Below, piece after piece: positions 16,952-24,641 of a DNA stretch of 64,000 nucleotides. Every line of letters starts with the position of its first letter. Position 1 is the stretch's first letter. The translations under genes and the position numbers were made by a program. The stretch spans positions 1 through 64,000 of the forward strand of contig JAVBOM010000001.1 of the NCBI GenBank assembly GCA_031550535.1. The letters run 5' to 3'. Origin of the DNA: Avichristensenella sp031550535 (GTDB taxonomy: Bacteria > Bacillota > Clostridia > Christensenellales > Aristaeellaceae). The notes under the pieces are model-generated. The model was not told the origin of the DNA. It saw only the letters and a program-made list of their open reading frames with translations, and made no database searches.

Positions 16952-18426
16952 TACTGTAACGCCTCCCTCAGGCTCTCGGCATTCCTCCACATCAGTTCCA
17001 GATACCCCACGCCCTTTGCGAAGTCATCACGCGTGACGTTGTGGCAGGAATGCATGGCCAGCTTCTTCGCGCCCGTGCTCTCGCACAGCGCGTCCGCAAT
17101 TTTTTCGTTCGATAGCTCGATGTGGAACACCGCCGGGATGTTCTCCTGCCGCACGGTGTCGATCAGGAACTTGATCGTTGACGCGCTCGCCTCCGTCTCC
17201 GTGGCACAGCCGGGGAAGGCCGCGTAGTACGTCAGGCCGTACGCGTCCGCCAGGTATCGGAACGGGAACCGGTCGCCAAAGACGATGGTTTTCCGTACGC
17301 CCTCGTCCACGGCCAGTTGGAACGCCGCGTCCAGCTCGGCAAGTTCTTCGTTGTATGCCGCCGCGTTCGCGCGGTAGGTTTCAGCGTTCGCGCTGTCCAT
17401 CTCCGCCAGCGTCTCCGCGATCTGCGTTACGATGATCTGGGCGTTTTTCGGCGATGTCCAGACGTGCTCGTCCAGTTCCGCCGCTTCCTCGTGGCTGTGC
17501 CCGTGGCCGAGCAGCGCGTCCTGGATGGCATCTCCCTCCGCGTCCGCCGCGAAGAACATCGGCGACCAATTTTCCGCCGCGTACAGCGCGTCAAACCCCT
17601 CGTCGCCGTACTTCAGGTGGAAGTGCGCGGTTTCTTCCGATTCCGTGATTGCCTTGTCCTCCGCGCCGTGGTCGTTGATCATCAGATACCCCGGCAAGCC
17701 GTCCACGGGCTCCGTGATCTCGTACTGATACCACACGGACACGCCGTGATCGGATTCGATCACCTTGTACCCAGCGGCGTCATACAGAGCCTCGCCCACA
17801 CCCTCAATGCGCAGCGTGCCATTATCCAGCGCGAAGGCGCCAAGCTCGCTCCGCCATTTTTTCGCCTGGTTTGCGATCGCTTCGTCCTCGGTGATGCCGC
17901 CGTCCTCGGCCAGATGGGCCACATACTCGCCCAGCGTGCCGGTATCGAGCAGCGGCGCGATGGATGCCCACGCGCCATCCCAGTTGGTCAGCGGGCGCTC
18001 CGCCACGTGCTCCGGGTCGATCTCCCCGTGCTCGTGATCGTCCTCCATGCCCGGAACGATCTCCTCCTCCACCGCCTCCACCATGGAAAGCGCGGACATG
18101 ATGGTGATGCCGCTGGTATCCATGGACTCCAGGATGCGCGCGACCCACTTGTCCGTTTCCCCGCCGACATACAGAAACACGTCGGCCTTCTGGATGGCGA
18201 TGATGTCCTGCGGCTTAGGCTCAAAAGAATGGCTCTCCGTGCCAGGCGGCAGCAACATCGTCAGTTCCACGTGATCCCCAGCGATCTGCCGGACAAAGTC
18301 GTAGAACGGGAAAATTGTGGACACGACGCTCAGCTTTTTTTCCTCAGCCTGGGCGTTCACCGGCACGCCGTGAAGCAGCACCGCGCAAAATAGGCAGGCA
18401 AACAACATGGATATAAACTTTTTCAT
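16951..18426 (-). CDS. znuA: Zinc-binding receptor ZnuA/AdcA with a ZinT domain nested in the fold
   Basis: 491 residues, far longer than ZnuA (about 310). Signal peptide 1 to about 27. The cluster A-1 receptor begins LSVVSTIFPFYDFVRQIAGD and includes ligand His66 (ESHSFEP). At the usual His-rich loop (DDHEHGEIDPEH, 129-140) a ZinT/YodA domain is inserted (about 144-300) with NWDGAW, MINDHG (His253), HFHLKYGDEG (His268, His270) and ENWSPMFF. The receptor then resumes with a second His patch (GHGHSHEEAAELDEHVW, His321). The later ligand position reads GDRFPFRYLADAYGL, with Asp in place of the commoner His. Known streptococcal AdcA carries ZinT at the C-terminus instead. No lipobox is present. 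Confidence 0.92.
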   Translation of the reverse strand: MKKFISMLFACLFCAVLLHGVPVNAQAEEKKLSVVSTIFPFYDFVRQIAGDHVELTMLLPPGTESHSFEPKPQDIIAIQKADVFLYVGGETDKWVARILESMDTSGITIMSALSMVEAVEEEIVPGMEDDHEHGEIDPEHVAERPLTNWDGAWASIAPLLDTGTLGEYVAHLAEDGGITEDEAIANQAKKWRSELGAFALDNGTLRIEGVGEALYDAAGYKVIESDHGVSVWYQYEITEPVDGLPGYLMINDHGAEDKAITESEETAHFHLKYGDEGFDALYAAENWSPMFFAADAEGDAIQDALLGHGHSHEEAAELDEHVWTSPKNAQIIVTQIAETLAEMDSANAETYRANAAAYNEELAELDAAFQLAVDEGVRKTIVFGDRFPFRYLADAYGLTYYAAFPGCATETEASASTIKFLIDTVRQENIPAVFHIELSNEKIADALCESTGAKKLAMHSCHNVTRDDFAKGVGYLELMWRNAESLREALQ

Positions 18427-18519
18427 GAATGATTATTCCTCCGCTTTATTTTAGAAATGACGAAACAGACCTGCGGCATGCATTTATGCACACGACGCAT
18501 AGCCCTTGCGGAGGTTTGT

Positions 18520-18822
18520 TCAGGGATTGAGTCTGACTTTGAGCGTGACTGGGGTTACAGCCTTTTCGGCGGACAGCGTGCGGCGCGTCCGGGCAATCCT
18601 TGCGGACAGGAGAACGAGCGCCAGGAACGCGGCGATGAGAAGCCCCGACAGCATTTTGAGAAGCTGGATCGCGCGACTAAGGATCGCGCAGACGGAACAG
18701 CTCACCACATGGCACGAATGGGGTGCGTGCCTCGCCGACAAGGCAGCCGAAGACACCGCAAAGGCGAGAAGAATGACGCAGAGCAAGCATACCGCGACTT
18801 TGAACAGGGTTTTTTTACGCAA
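18520..18822 (-). CDS. Small Cys/His membrane protein leading the zinc operon
   Basis: 100 residues, TTG start with AAGGAGG 7 nt upstream. An N-terminal membrane segment (FKVAVCLLCVILLAFAVSSAAL) is followed by an exposed His/Cys motif, HAPHSCHVVSCSVCAIL (H-x2-H-x-C-H-x3-C-x2-C), then a second membrane helix (LLIAAFLALVLLSA). Small proteins with an HDCxGxxCxxC-like motif are often encoded next to metal-regulated operons in Clostridia; I recall the pattern but cannot name the family. It is the first gene after the promoter at 18889-18918, 93 nt before znuA. I infer a metal-binding accessory or sensor. Confidence 0.72.
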   Translation of the reverse strand: MRKKTLFKVAVCLLCVILLAFAVSSAALSARHAPHSCHVVSCSVCAILSRAIQLLKMLSGLLIAAFLALVLLSARIARTRRTLSAEKAVTPVTLKVRLNP

Positions 18823-18860
18823 AGTCCCGCCTCCTTTCCGGATATCGATCCGCCTTGTGG

Positions 18861-18884
18861 ATTGGTTTCCTTGCAGAAACCAAT
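18861..18884 (-). promoter_or_regulatory. Perfect palindrome at the start of the zinc-operon transcript
   Basis: ATTGGTTTC-CTTGCA-GAAACCAAT: a 9-bp perfect inverted repeat beginning about 4 nt after the -10 box of the operon promoter. It could be a repressor operator (Zur/AdcR role) or a leader hairpin. It does not match the Zur or AdcR consensus sequences known to me. Confidence 0.5.
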
Positions 18885-18888
18885 AAAT

Positions 18889-18918
18889 ATCTTACTACGG
18901 AGGACGGATATGTGTCAA
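18889..18918 (-). promoter_or_regulatory. Promoter of the zinc-uptake operon
   Basis: Minus strand TTGACA, 18-bp spacer, TAAGAT. The perfect -35 box and the position about 65 nt upstream of the TTG start of the first operon gene support it. Confidence 0.7.
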
Positions 18919-18976
18919 GTTTGCGGCGGGAAGGGCGGACGGACAAGATTTGTTCCCCTTTTTGCCAAAAAAAGAA

Positions 18977-18999
18977 AACCCCCTTGCGCAAGGGGGTTG
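18977..18999 (-). terminator. Strong terminator without an assigned gene
   Basis: Minus strand AACCCCCTTGCGCAAGGGGGTT followed by TTCTTTTTTT. It lies upstream of the zinc-operon promoter and downstream of the origin region. The only upstream gene on this strand already has its own terminator at 19195-19228. Confidence 0.8.
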
Positions 19000-19074
19000 T
19001 TCCAGCGCCATCAGGGAGGGGGCCTTTTGGCGCGCTTTTGAACTTCATCCATAAGACGCGTGGTGTTCCCCTTT

Positions 19075-19325
19075 TCTTCCCTTGTTTTGAAAAAAATAAT
19101 AACTTTTTTTACGGTTATCTTTTTGAAATGATTGTGAACATTGTGAACATTCCTCTGTGGATGACGCCCGCCGGACAAACCCTTGCCCGCGCGCAAAAAA
19201 ACCGGGCATGCGCGCCGCATACCCGGTTTTATCCCCAGTTATCCACAACTTTTTCCCCAACCAAGTCTTTTTTGTGTATAAGTGGGCCTCATAATCATTC
19301 ATTCAGCGAAGTTTTCCACAGGCGA
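19075..19325. other. Probable chromosomal replication origin (oriC), main part
   Basis: An AT-rich tract (19079-19150), striking in this GC-rich DNA, is a candidate unwinding element. Beside it are DnaA-box-like 9-mers: TTATCCACA (19239-19247, perfect), TGTGTATAA (19273-19281, perfect as TTATACACA on the other strand), and near matches TGTGGATGA (19156), TTATCCCCA (19229) and TTTTCCACA (19312). dnaN and recF follow, and gene orientation is mostly minus to the left and plus to the right. dnaA itself is not adjacent. Confidence 0.65.
19195..19228 (-). terminator. Intrinsic terminator of the DUF1858 gene
   Basis: Minus strand AACCGGGTATGC...GCATGCCCGGTT followed by TTTTT, about 110 nt after the stop codon. 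It overlaps the oriC candidate. Confidence 0.75.
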
Positions 19326-19334
19326 AAGGCCGCT

Positions 19335-19544
19335 TCACACCGGCTGTCCCGCCAGATATTCGTTGATCTGGGTGATCATTTCGTCCACATTGATGCCATG
19401 AACCATGCCCGCCTCCGCCAGCGATTCCGCCGTCGCGTGCGGACAGCCCAGGCAATGCAGGCCGTAGCCCATCATGATGCGCGCCGTTCCCTGATCCATC
19501 TCCAGCACCTGCCGGATGGTCATTGTTTTATCAACCGTCGCCAT
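19335..19544 (-). CDS. DUF1858 domain protein (hybrid-cluster-associated disulfide type)
   Basis: 69 residues. The family pattern is complete: MTIRQVLEMDQGTARIMMGYG, LHCLGCPHATAESLAEA (redox or metal CxxC), then HGINVDEMITQINEYL. The start ATG has a GGAGG site. These small cytosolic proteins (TIGR03980-like) are common in anaerobes next to redox or origin genes. They are thought to be disulfide or Fe-S related, without a proven reaction. A longer in-frame reading upstream runs through an S repeat and is rejected. Confidence 0.88.
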   Translation of the reverse strand: MATVDKTMTIRQVLEMDQGTARIMMGYGLHCLGCPHATAESLAEAGMVHGINVDEMITQINEYLAGQPV

Positions 19545-19611
19545 TGTTTTTTCCTCCAGTGTGTTTTTCCATCTATTATATACCCTAAAACGCCGAAAAG
19601 TAAACACCGGA

Positions 19612-19671
19612 GGTAGGGATTCCTTGCGGATGCCCCTTATAGCGCCCGATTGTTCCAATCTGCGCCGCCAT
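19612..19671 (-). repeat. Short double-hairpin repeat (S family)
   Basis: GGGATTCCTTGCGGATGCCC (A) then GCGCCCGATTGTTCCAATC and GCGCCGCC (B), between the DUF1858 gene and dnaN. Confidence 0.7.
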
Positions 19672-19739
19672 CGATGAAAGACGGCTCCACCTCCCTTTCT
19701 TTCCTTCCTCATTCTTTCCCTCCGGCAGGAATTCACACC

Positions 19740-19850
19740 CTTTCCATCGAAATGAACACAGGTTCGGAAAAACGTCCACAGACCGTCCACAGGCTTTCTT
19801 GTGTGGCCTTCCCGGTTTGGATGATTTTTCCACAGATTCCACAGGCCTAC
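19740..19850. other. Second cluster of DnaA-box-like sites upstream of dnaN
   Basis: TTTTCCACA (19826-19834) together with GTCCACAG and ATTCCACAG repeats lies 130-230 nt upstream of dnaN. It may be the second half of a bipartite origin separated by the DUF1858 gene. The matches are imperfect. Confidence 0.45.
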
Positions 19851-19974
19851 TGCTACGGCTAATCTTAAATAACCTCTGCTGCTGCGGGAAACCGGAGAAC
19901 TCGGACGGCGGGAATTCGCGGAGTTCGCGCCGGCAAGAGATCTCCGCCCGCCACGGGAGATGAGGAGGATCCAT

Positions 19975-21081
19975 ATGCGCTTTACTTGCTCGGTTCAGGA
20001 TATGGTCAGCGCGCTGAACATCGTCACCCGCGCCATCGCGGCGCGTTCCACCATTCAGGTCATGGAGGGCGTGCTGTTCACGTCCTGCGCGGAAGGGCTG
20101 CGCCTGACCTGTACGGATCTCGCCCTCGGCATCGAGACGCACATTGACGCGGAGTTCTCGGAAGAGGGCAGCGCCGTGCTCCCCGGAAAGCTCCTGGCGG
20201 AGTTCGTCCGGAAGCTCCCGGAGGGTTCCATGGAAATACGGGTGGACGAACAGAACGTCGCGTCGCTGCGCTGCGCGGGGTCCCGCACCACGCTGTCGGG
20301 CCTTGCTGCGGAGGAATTCCCGGCGCTGCCGGAGGTCGGCGAGGCCAAGACCATCGAGGTCACCCGGTCGGCGCTCCGGGATATGATCCAGCGCACGACG
20401 TTCGCCATCGCGACGGACGAAACGCGGCCCATCCTGACCGGCTGTCTCATTGAAACAAAGGAAACCGAGCTGTCCATGATCGCGGTGGACGGCTTCCGCC
20501 TGGCGCTGCGCAAGGAGACGTTCCCGTCGGAGCTGCCGCCGCTGTCCGTGGTGGTGCCGGGCAAGGTGCTCAACGAAATCGCGCGCATCCTGGACGATAC
20601 GGAGGAACCCGTCTCGCTTCAGTGGGGCAAAACGCACCTGCTGGCGGATATGGGCAAGACGCGCGTCGTGGCGCGGCTGCTGGAGGGCGAGTTCATCCGG
20701 TATCAGCAGATTCTGCCGTCGGAGTGGCAGACCCGCATCGTGGTGGTCAAAAAGGAGCTGGAGGCCGCGATTGACCGCGCGTCGCTGATGGCGCGCGAGG
20801 GCAAGAACAACCTCGTCAAGCTGCACATTGAGGAAAACAGGCTTCTGATTACCTCCAACGCCGAGCGTGGCGAGGTAAACGAAGAAATTCAGGTGCAGTT
20901 TGAGGGCCGCGAGCTGGACATCGCCTTCAATGTCCGCTACCTGATCGATACGCTCCGCGCGATCGAGGACGAAAACATAGCGCTCCGGTTCAATTCCAAC
21001 GTAAGCCCCTGCGTGCTCTGTCCGACGTTTGGGGAGCAATACCTGTACCTGGCGCTGCCTGTGCGCGTGTTTTCCGCGTAA
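19975..21081 (+). CDS. dnaN: DNA polymerase III sliding clamp (beta subunit)
   Basis: 368 residues, normal length. It begins MRFTCSVQDMVSALNIVTRAI and shows the three-fold repeated clamp domains. Conserved elements include EVTRSALRDMIQRTTFAIATDETRPILTG in the second domain, FNVRYLIDTLRAI in the third, and the terminal LYLALPVRVFSA. The ATG follows GAGGAGG. The ring tethers the replicative polymerase to DNA. recF starts 2 nt after its stop, a usual origin-linked pair, but dnaA is not directly upstream. Confidence 0.97.
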   Translation: MRFTCSVQDMVSALNIVTRAIAARSTIQVMEGVLFTSCAEGLRLTCTDLALGIETHIDAEFSEEGSAVLPGKLLAEFVRKLPEGSMEIRVDEQNVASLRCAGSRTTLSGLAAEEFPALPEVGEAKTIEVTRSALRDMIQRTTFAIATDETRPILTGCLIETKETELSMIAVDGFRLALRKETFPSELPPLSVVVPGKVLNEIARILDDTEEPVSLQWGKTHLLADMGKTRVVARLLEGEFIRYQQILPSEWQTRIVVVKKELEAAIDRASLMAREGKNNLVKLHIEENRLLITSNAERGEVNEEIQVQFEGRELDIAFNVRYLIDTLRAIEDENIALRFNSNVSPCVLCPTFGEQYLYLALPVRVFSA

Positions 21082-21082
21082 A

Positions 21083-22177
21083 ATGCGTGTCCGGCGGCTG
21101 CGTCTGACCGGCTTTCGCAACTACGAGCGGGCCGAGCTGGTTCCCGCGCGCGGCGTCACCGTGCTGCATGGCGCGAACGCGCAGGGAAAAACGAACCTCA
21201 TCGAGGCGGTGCATTTGTGCTGCCTGGGCCGTTCCCACCGCACCCCCAGGGACGCGGAACTGATCCGCTGGGGCGAGTCGGCCGCCTTGGTGCGCCTGGA
21301 AGTGGAGCGCGCCGACGGCACGCACGATATCAGCGTGCGCATCGGGACGGAAGATAAGCGCAAAAAGGCCATCAAGATCAACAATTCCCCGGTGCAGCGC
21401 ATCGGGGAACTGATGGGCCATGTGAACGCGGTGCTGTTTTCGCCCGAGGACCTGCGCCTCATCAAGGATGGGCCGGACGGGCGGCGGCGGTTCCTGGACA
21501 TGGAGATTTCGCAGCTCTCCCCCGCGTACTTTTACGCGTTGCAGCGGTATTTTCAGGCGCTGAACCAGCGGAATGAGCTGCTGCGGAAGCTGGCGGACGA
21601 GCGAAGCAGCCGCGCGCTGTCCGATACGCTGGACGCGTGGGACGCGCTGCTCGTGGAGCACGGCGGCCAGGTGATCGAGCGCCGGCAGGCGTATTTAGCC
21701 GATCTTATGGAGGTGGCGCGGGAGACGCACGCCGCACTGTCCGGCGGCGCGGAGGCGCTGACGCTTGCGTACACGGGGCGCGCGCGGGATCCGGACGAGC
21801 TGCGCAACATGCTCCGTGCCGCGCGCGCGGAGGACCTGCGCCGCTTGACGACGAGCGTCGGCCCCCACCGGGACGACTTCAAGATCGTCATCACCGGGCG
21901 GGACGCGCGGGCGTTCGCGTCCCAGGGCCAGCAGCGCACGGCGGCGCTGTCGCTGAAGCTGGCGGAAATCGACGTGATGCGGCGGACCACGTCCGAAAGC
22001 CCGGTGCTGCTGCTGGACGACGTGATGAGCGAGCTGGATGTGGACCGCCGCAAAATGCTGCTGTCCCGCATGGGCGACGTGCAGACGCTGATCACCTGCA
22101 CGCACCTGAGCGACCTGGGCGGTGCTGCGTATGACGCGGCGTACCGGGTGGAGGGTGGGGAGCTTGCGGCGGAGTAA
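21083..22177 (+). CDS. recF: DNA replication and repair protein RecF
   Basis: 364 residues. SMC-like ATPase head: N-terminal MRVRRLRLTGFRNYERAEL, Walker A GANAQGKTN, signature TSVGPHRDD then SQGQQRTAALSLKLAE, and Walker B PVLLLDDVMSELD. It loads RecA at single-strand gaps with RecO and RecR. The start overlaps the dnaN end region (gap of 1 nt), so translation is coupled. gyrB does not follow. Confidence 0.95.
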   Translation: MRVRRLRLTGFRNYERAELVPARGVTVLHGANAQGKTNLIEAVHLCCLGRSHRTPRDAELIRWGESAALVRLEVERADGTHDISVRIGTEDKRKKAIKINNSPVQRIGELMGHVNAVLFSPEDLRLIKDGPDGRRRFLDMEISQLSPAYFYALQRYFQALNQRNELLRKLADERSSRALSDTLDAWDALLVEHGGQVIERRQAYLADLMEVARETHAALSGGAEALTLAYTGRARDPDELRNMLRAARAEDLRRLTTSVGPHRDDFKIVITGRDARAFASQGQQRTAALSLKLAEIDVMRRTTSESPVLLLDDVMSELDVDRRKMLLSRMGDVQTLITCTHLSDLGGAAYDAAYRVEGGELAAE

Positions 22178-22193
22178 GAACAGGGGTTGAAGA

Positions 22194-22252
22194 GGTAGGG
22201 GTTTCTTATAAAATCGCTTTATGTCGCTGATTTTTCAAATCCGCGCCTCTAT
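22194..22252 (-). repeat. Short double-hairpin repeat (S family)
   Basis: Weakened module A (GGGGTTTCTTATAAAATCGC) and module B (GTCGCTGATTTTTCAAATCC). It ends 15 nt upstream of the acetyltransferase ATG, in the orientation usual for leader copies. Confidence 0.7.
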
Positions 22253-22267
22253 CAGGGAGGGTTCCAT

Positions 22268-23158
22268 ATGCCTGTTACATTTAGAAACTATTCCGCCGAG
22301 CCAATGTACGCGGAGGATTACCGAAAAGTCCGCGACTTTCTCCTCCGTATCAACGCCGAAAAGATAACCACGCCGCGCATGCTGTGGGGCGCGTGGGATT
22401 GGGCGTCGCCGTTTTATTGGAATAGGGAAAACGCCGGCAAAATTGGTTTATGGGAAGATGACGGGAAACTTGTCGCGCTCGCAACGTATGAAAGCGGGTT
22501 GGGCGAAGGGTTCCTTTGTCTGGATGAAGCCTATCCGGGCTTGAAACGCGACTTGATCGTCTACGCAAAAGAAAACCTGCATGACAACGGAAAGCTGACG
22601 CTATCGTTGCTGGATGAGGACATTGATTTCGCGCGCATAGCGTATGAGCAAGGATTTCGCCCGACGGAGAAAAATGACCGCGTCTTAACGTTGGATATTG
22701 AAGCCCTGCAAGAATATGCGCTCCCGGAGCACTATTCGTTTATCAGCATGGCCGATGATTGGAACTGGTACCAATACGACCGTGTGATGTGGCGCGGGTT
22801 CAATCATGCGGGGCGGCCGTCCTATGACGACGAATCCATATCCAACCGAAAGCACATTGCCTCCCTTCCCATGTTCAAACCGGAGATCAGAATTTGTGTG
22901 GTCGCACCGGACGGCAATTATGTTTCCCATTGCGGCATGTGGTATCGGCCGGCGGATTTCTATTGCTATGTGGAACCGGTGGCAACCGACCCTGAGTACC
23001 GCAAAATGGGGCTGGGGAAAGCCGCTGTTCTGGAAGCAATCAGGCGTTGCGGCGCGTTAGGCGCAAAACAGGCAATCGTGGGTTCCAACCAGCAGTTTTA
23101 CTTTAACATAGGGTTTTATCCGACCCATACGTTGACCCATTGGGCGTTGCAGTTCTGA
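22268..23158 (+). CDS. GNAT-family N-acetyltransferase
   Basis: 296 residues. The C-terminal GNAT fold carries the acetyl-CoA loop YVEPVATDPEYRKMGLGKAAVLEAIRRC (R/Q-x-x-G-x-G/A as RKMGLG) and the terminal SNQQFYFNIGFYPT. The N-terminal half (RNYSAEPMYAEDYRKVRDFLLRIN, PFYWNRENAGKIGLWEDDG) resembles a second, degenerate GNAT domain, as in tandem-GNAT proteins that modify small molecules. The substrate is unknown. Codon use is visibly less GC-biased than in dnaN and recF, which may mean more recent acquisition. It has its own terminator (23182). Confidence 0.85.
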   Translation: MPVTFRNYSAEPMYAEDYRKVRDFLLRINAEKITTPRMLWGAWDWASPFYWNRENAGKIGLWEDDGKLVALATYESGLGEGFLCLDEAYPGLKRDLIVYAKENLHDNGKLTLSLLDEDIDFARIAYEQGFRPTEKNDRVLTLDIEALQEYALPEHYSFISMADDWNWYQYDRVMWRGFNHAGRPSYDDESISNRKHIASLPMFKPEIRICVVAPDGNYVSHCGMWYRPADFYCYVEPVATDPEYRKMGLGKAAVLEAIRRCGALGAKQAIVGSNQQFYFNIGFYPTHTLTHWALQF

Positions 23159-23181
23159 CGCCAGACATAGTGCTTGCAATT

Positions 23182-23218
23182 GCGCCCGGTTTTCGTTACA
23201 CTGAACCGGGCGCTTTTT
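23182..23218 (+). terminator. Intrinsic terminator of the acetyltransferase gene
   Basis: GCGCCCGGTT...AACCGGGCGC stem followed by TTTTT. Confidence 0.88.
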
Positions 23219-23243
23219 GTGCCCGTATGTTTTCATGCCTTCA

Positions 23244-23298
23244 TGGTAAAGATTTCTAGTAAATCTTTTATTGGCGCGGAATTCTCGGTTCCTCGCCG
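23244..23298 (-). repeat. Very decayed S-family repeat
   Basis: AAGATTTCTAGTAAATCTT hairpin then GGCGCGGAATTC...CCTCGCCGC, directly upstream of the aldolase gene. This is weak similarity, offered because position and module order fit. Confidence 0.35.
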
Positions 23299-23314
23299 CA
23301 AACAAGGAGGGCCA

Positions 23315-24604
23315 ATGCGTTTCGACCTATTGCATCCCGCCGACCAGCTCGTGATGATCATGCAGCGCATCTACGCGTATGGCATGACGACGACATCCGG
23401 CGGCAACCTGTCCATCCGCGACGAGGACGGGGACATCTGGATCACGCCATCCGGTATTGACAAAGGATCGTTCACGCGGGACGACATCATCCGCGTGAAG
23501 CCGAACGGAGAAATCATCGGCCCGCACAAGCCGTCGGTCGAGCTGCCGTTTCACTGCGAGATATACCGCATCCGGCCGGATCTTTCGGCCATCCTGCACG
23601 CGCACCCGCCCACGCTGGTCGCGTTCAGCCTCGCGCGCCGCATCCCGGACACGCGCCTGGTGCCGGACGTGCCGCTCGTCTGCGGGAACGTGGCCATGGC
23701 GGAATACGAAGTGCCCGGCAGCGAGGCGCTCGGCGCGAACATCGCGCGGCAGTTTGCCCGGGGCGTCGACACCGTGATGATGGAAAACCACGGCTGCGTC
23801 TGCGGCGAGAAGGACCTGTTCGCCGCGTTCATGGCGTTTGAAACGCTGGACTTCTCCGGCCGCATGGAGCTGTACGCCAAGAAGCTGGGCACGCCGCGCG
23901 CGCTGACGGACGACGAGATCGCCCGCAGCGGCGCGCAGGCGCATCCCCCGCTGGACGCGTTCGTCCCCGGGTACGCCGGCAGCGAGGAGCGGGCCGCCCG
24001 GCGCGACATGTGCCGCCTGATCCACCGCGCGTACGACCAGCGGCTGTTCACCAGCACGCAGGGCACGTTCTCCCAGCGCCTGTCCGACGGATCCTTCCTG
24101 ATCACCCCGTATAACAAGGACCGCAAGTATATCGAGCTTGAGGACATCGTCCGCGTCAAGGGCGGCATGTGCGAGGCGGGCAAGGAGCCCAGCCGGTCGG
24201 TGCTGCTGCACCAAGCCATCTTTGACGCGCACCCGGGCATCGGCTCGGTCATCATCGCGCATTCCGCGGCGATCATGGCGTTTGCCGTCACGGAAGCGAC
24301 TTTTGACTCGCGGACCATTCCGGAGAGCTATATCATGCTCCGGGATGTCAAGCGCCTGCCGTTCCTGGCGTCCACGGACGATATTGAAGGAACGGTGGCC
24401 ACGTTCGGCAACAAAACCCCGGCGGTGCTGGTAGATAACCAGTGCGCCATCGTGACCGGCGACACCGTGCTGAACGCGTTTGACCGGCTGGAGGTGCTGG
24501 ACTACAGCGCCAGGGCCATCATTGACGCGCGCGACATCGGCCCCCTGGTGATGATTTCGGACGACGAGGTCCGCGCGATTGAGAAAGCGTTTCATTTAAC
24601 GTGA
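23315..24604 (+). CDS. Tandem class II aldolase/adducin protein
   Basis: 429 residues made of two class II aldolase domains. Domain 1 (1 to about 205) has TTTSGGNLSIRDEDG, the metal site HAHPPTLVAFSLA (His-x-His) and MENHGCVCGEKDLF (third His). Domain 2 (about 225-425) repeats the fold (TSTQGTFSQRLSDGSFLITPYN) but has AHSAAIMAF in place of the His-x-His, so it probably lacks metal and may be structural. Class II aldolases cleave phosphorylated ketoses such as fuculose-1-phosphate or ribulose phosphates. It opens a three-gene cluster with a polyol dehydrogenase and an FGGY kinase. The start has AAGGAGG 7 nt upstream. Confidence 0.88.
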   Translation: MRFDLLHPADQLVMIMQRIYAYGMTTTSGGNLSIRDEDGDIWITPSGIDKGSFTRDDIIRVKPNGEIIGPHKPSVELPFHCEIYRIRPDLSAILHAHPPTLVAFSLARRIPDTRLVPDVPLVCGNVAMAEYEVPGSEALGANIARQFARGVDTVMMENHGCVCGEKDLFAAFMAFETLDFSGRMELYAKKLGTPRALTDDEIARSGAQAHPPLDAFVPGYAGSEERAARRDMCRLIHRAYDQRLFTSTQGTFSQRLSDGSFLITPYNKDRKYIELEDIVRVKGGMCEAGKEPSRSVLLHQAIFDAHPGIGSVIIAHSAAIMAFAVTEATFDSRTIPESYIMLRDVKRLPFLASTDDIEGTVATFGNKTPAVLVDNQCAIVTGDTVLNAFDRLEVLDYSARAIIDARDIGPLVMISDDEVRAIEKAFHLT

Positions 24605-24641
24605 TTTGACATAAGACGACGGGTGTAAGGAGGATTTACCC

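Noticed and set aside
19011..19220. 69-codon minus-strand frame in the origin region
   Set aside because: No ribosome site, overlaps AT-rich and DnaA-box DNA; a small RNA is a better explanation for the nearby terminator.
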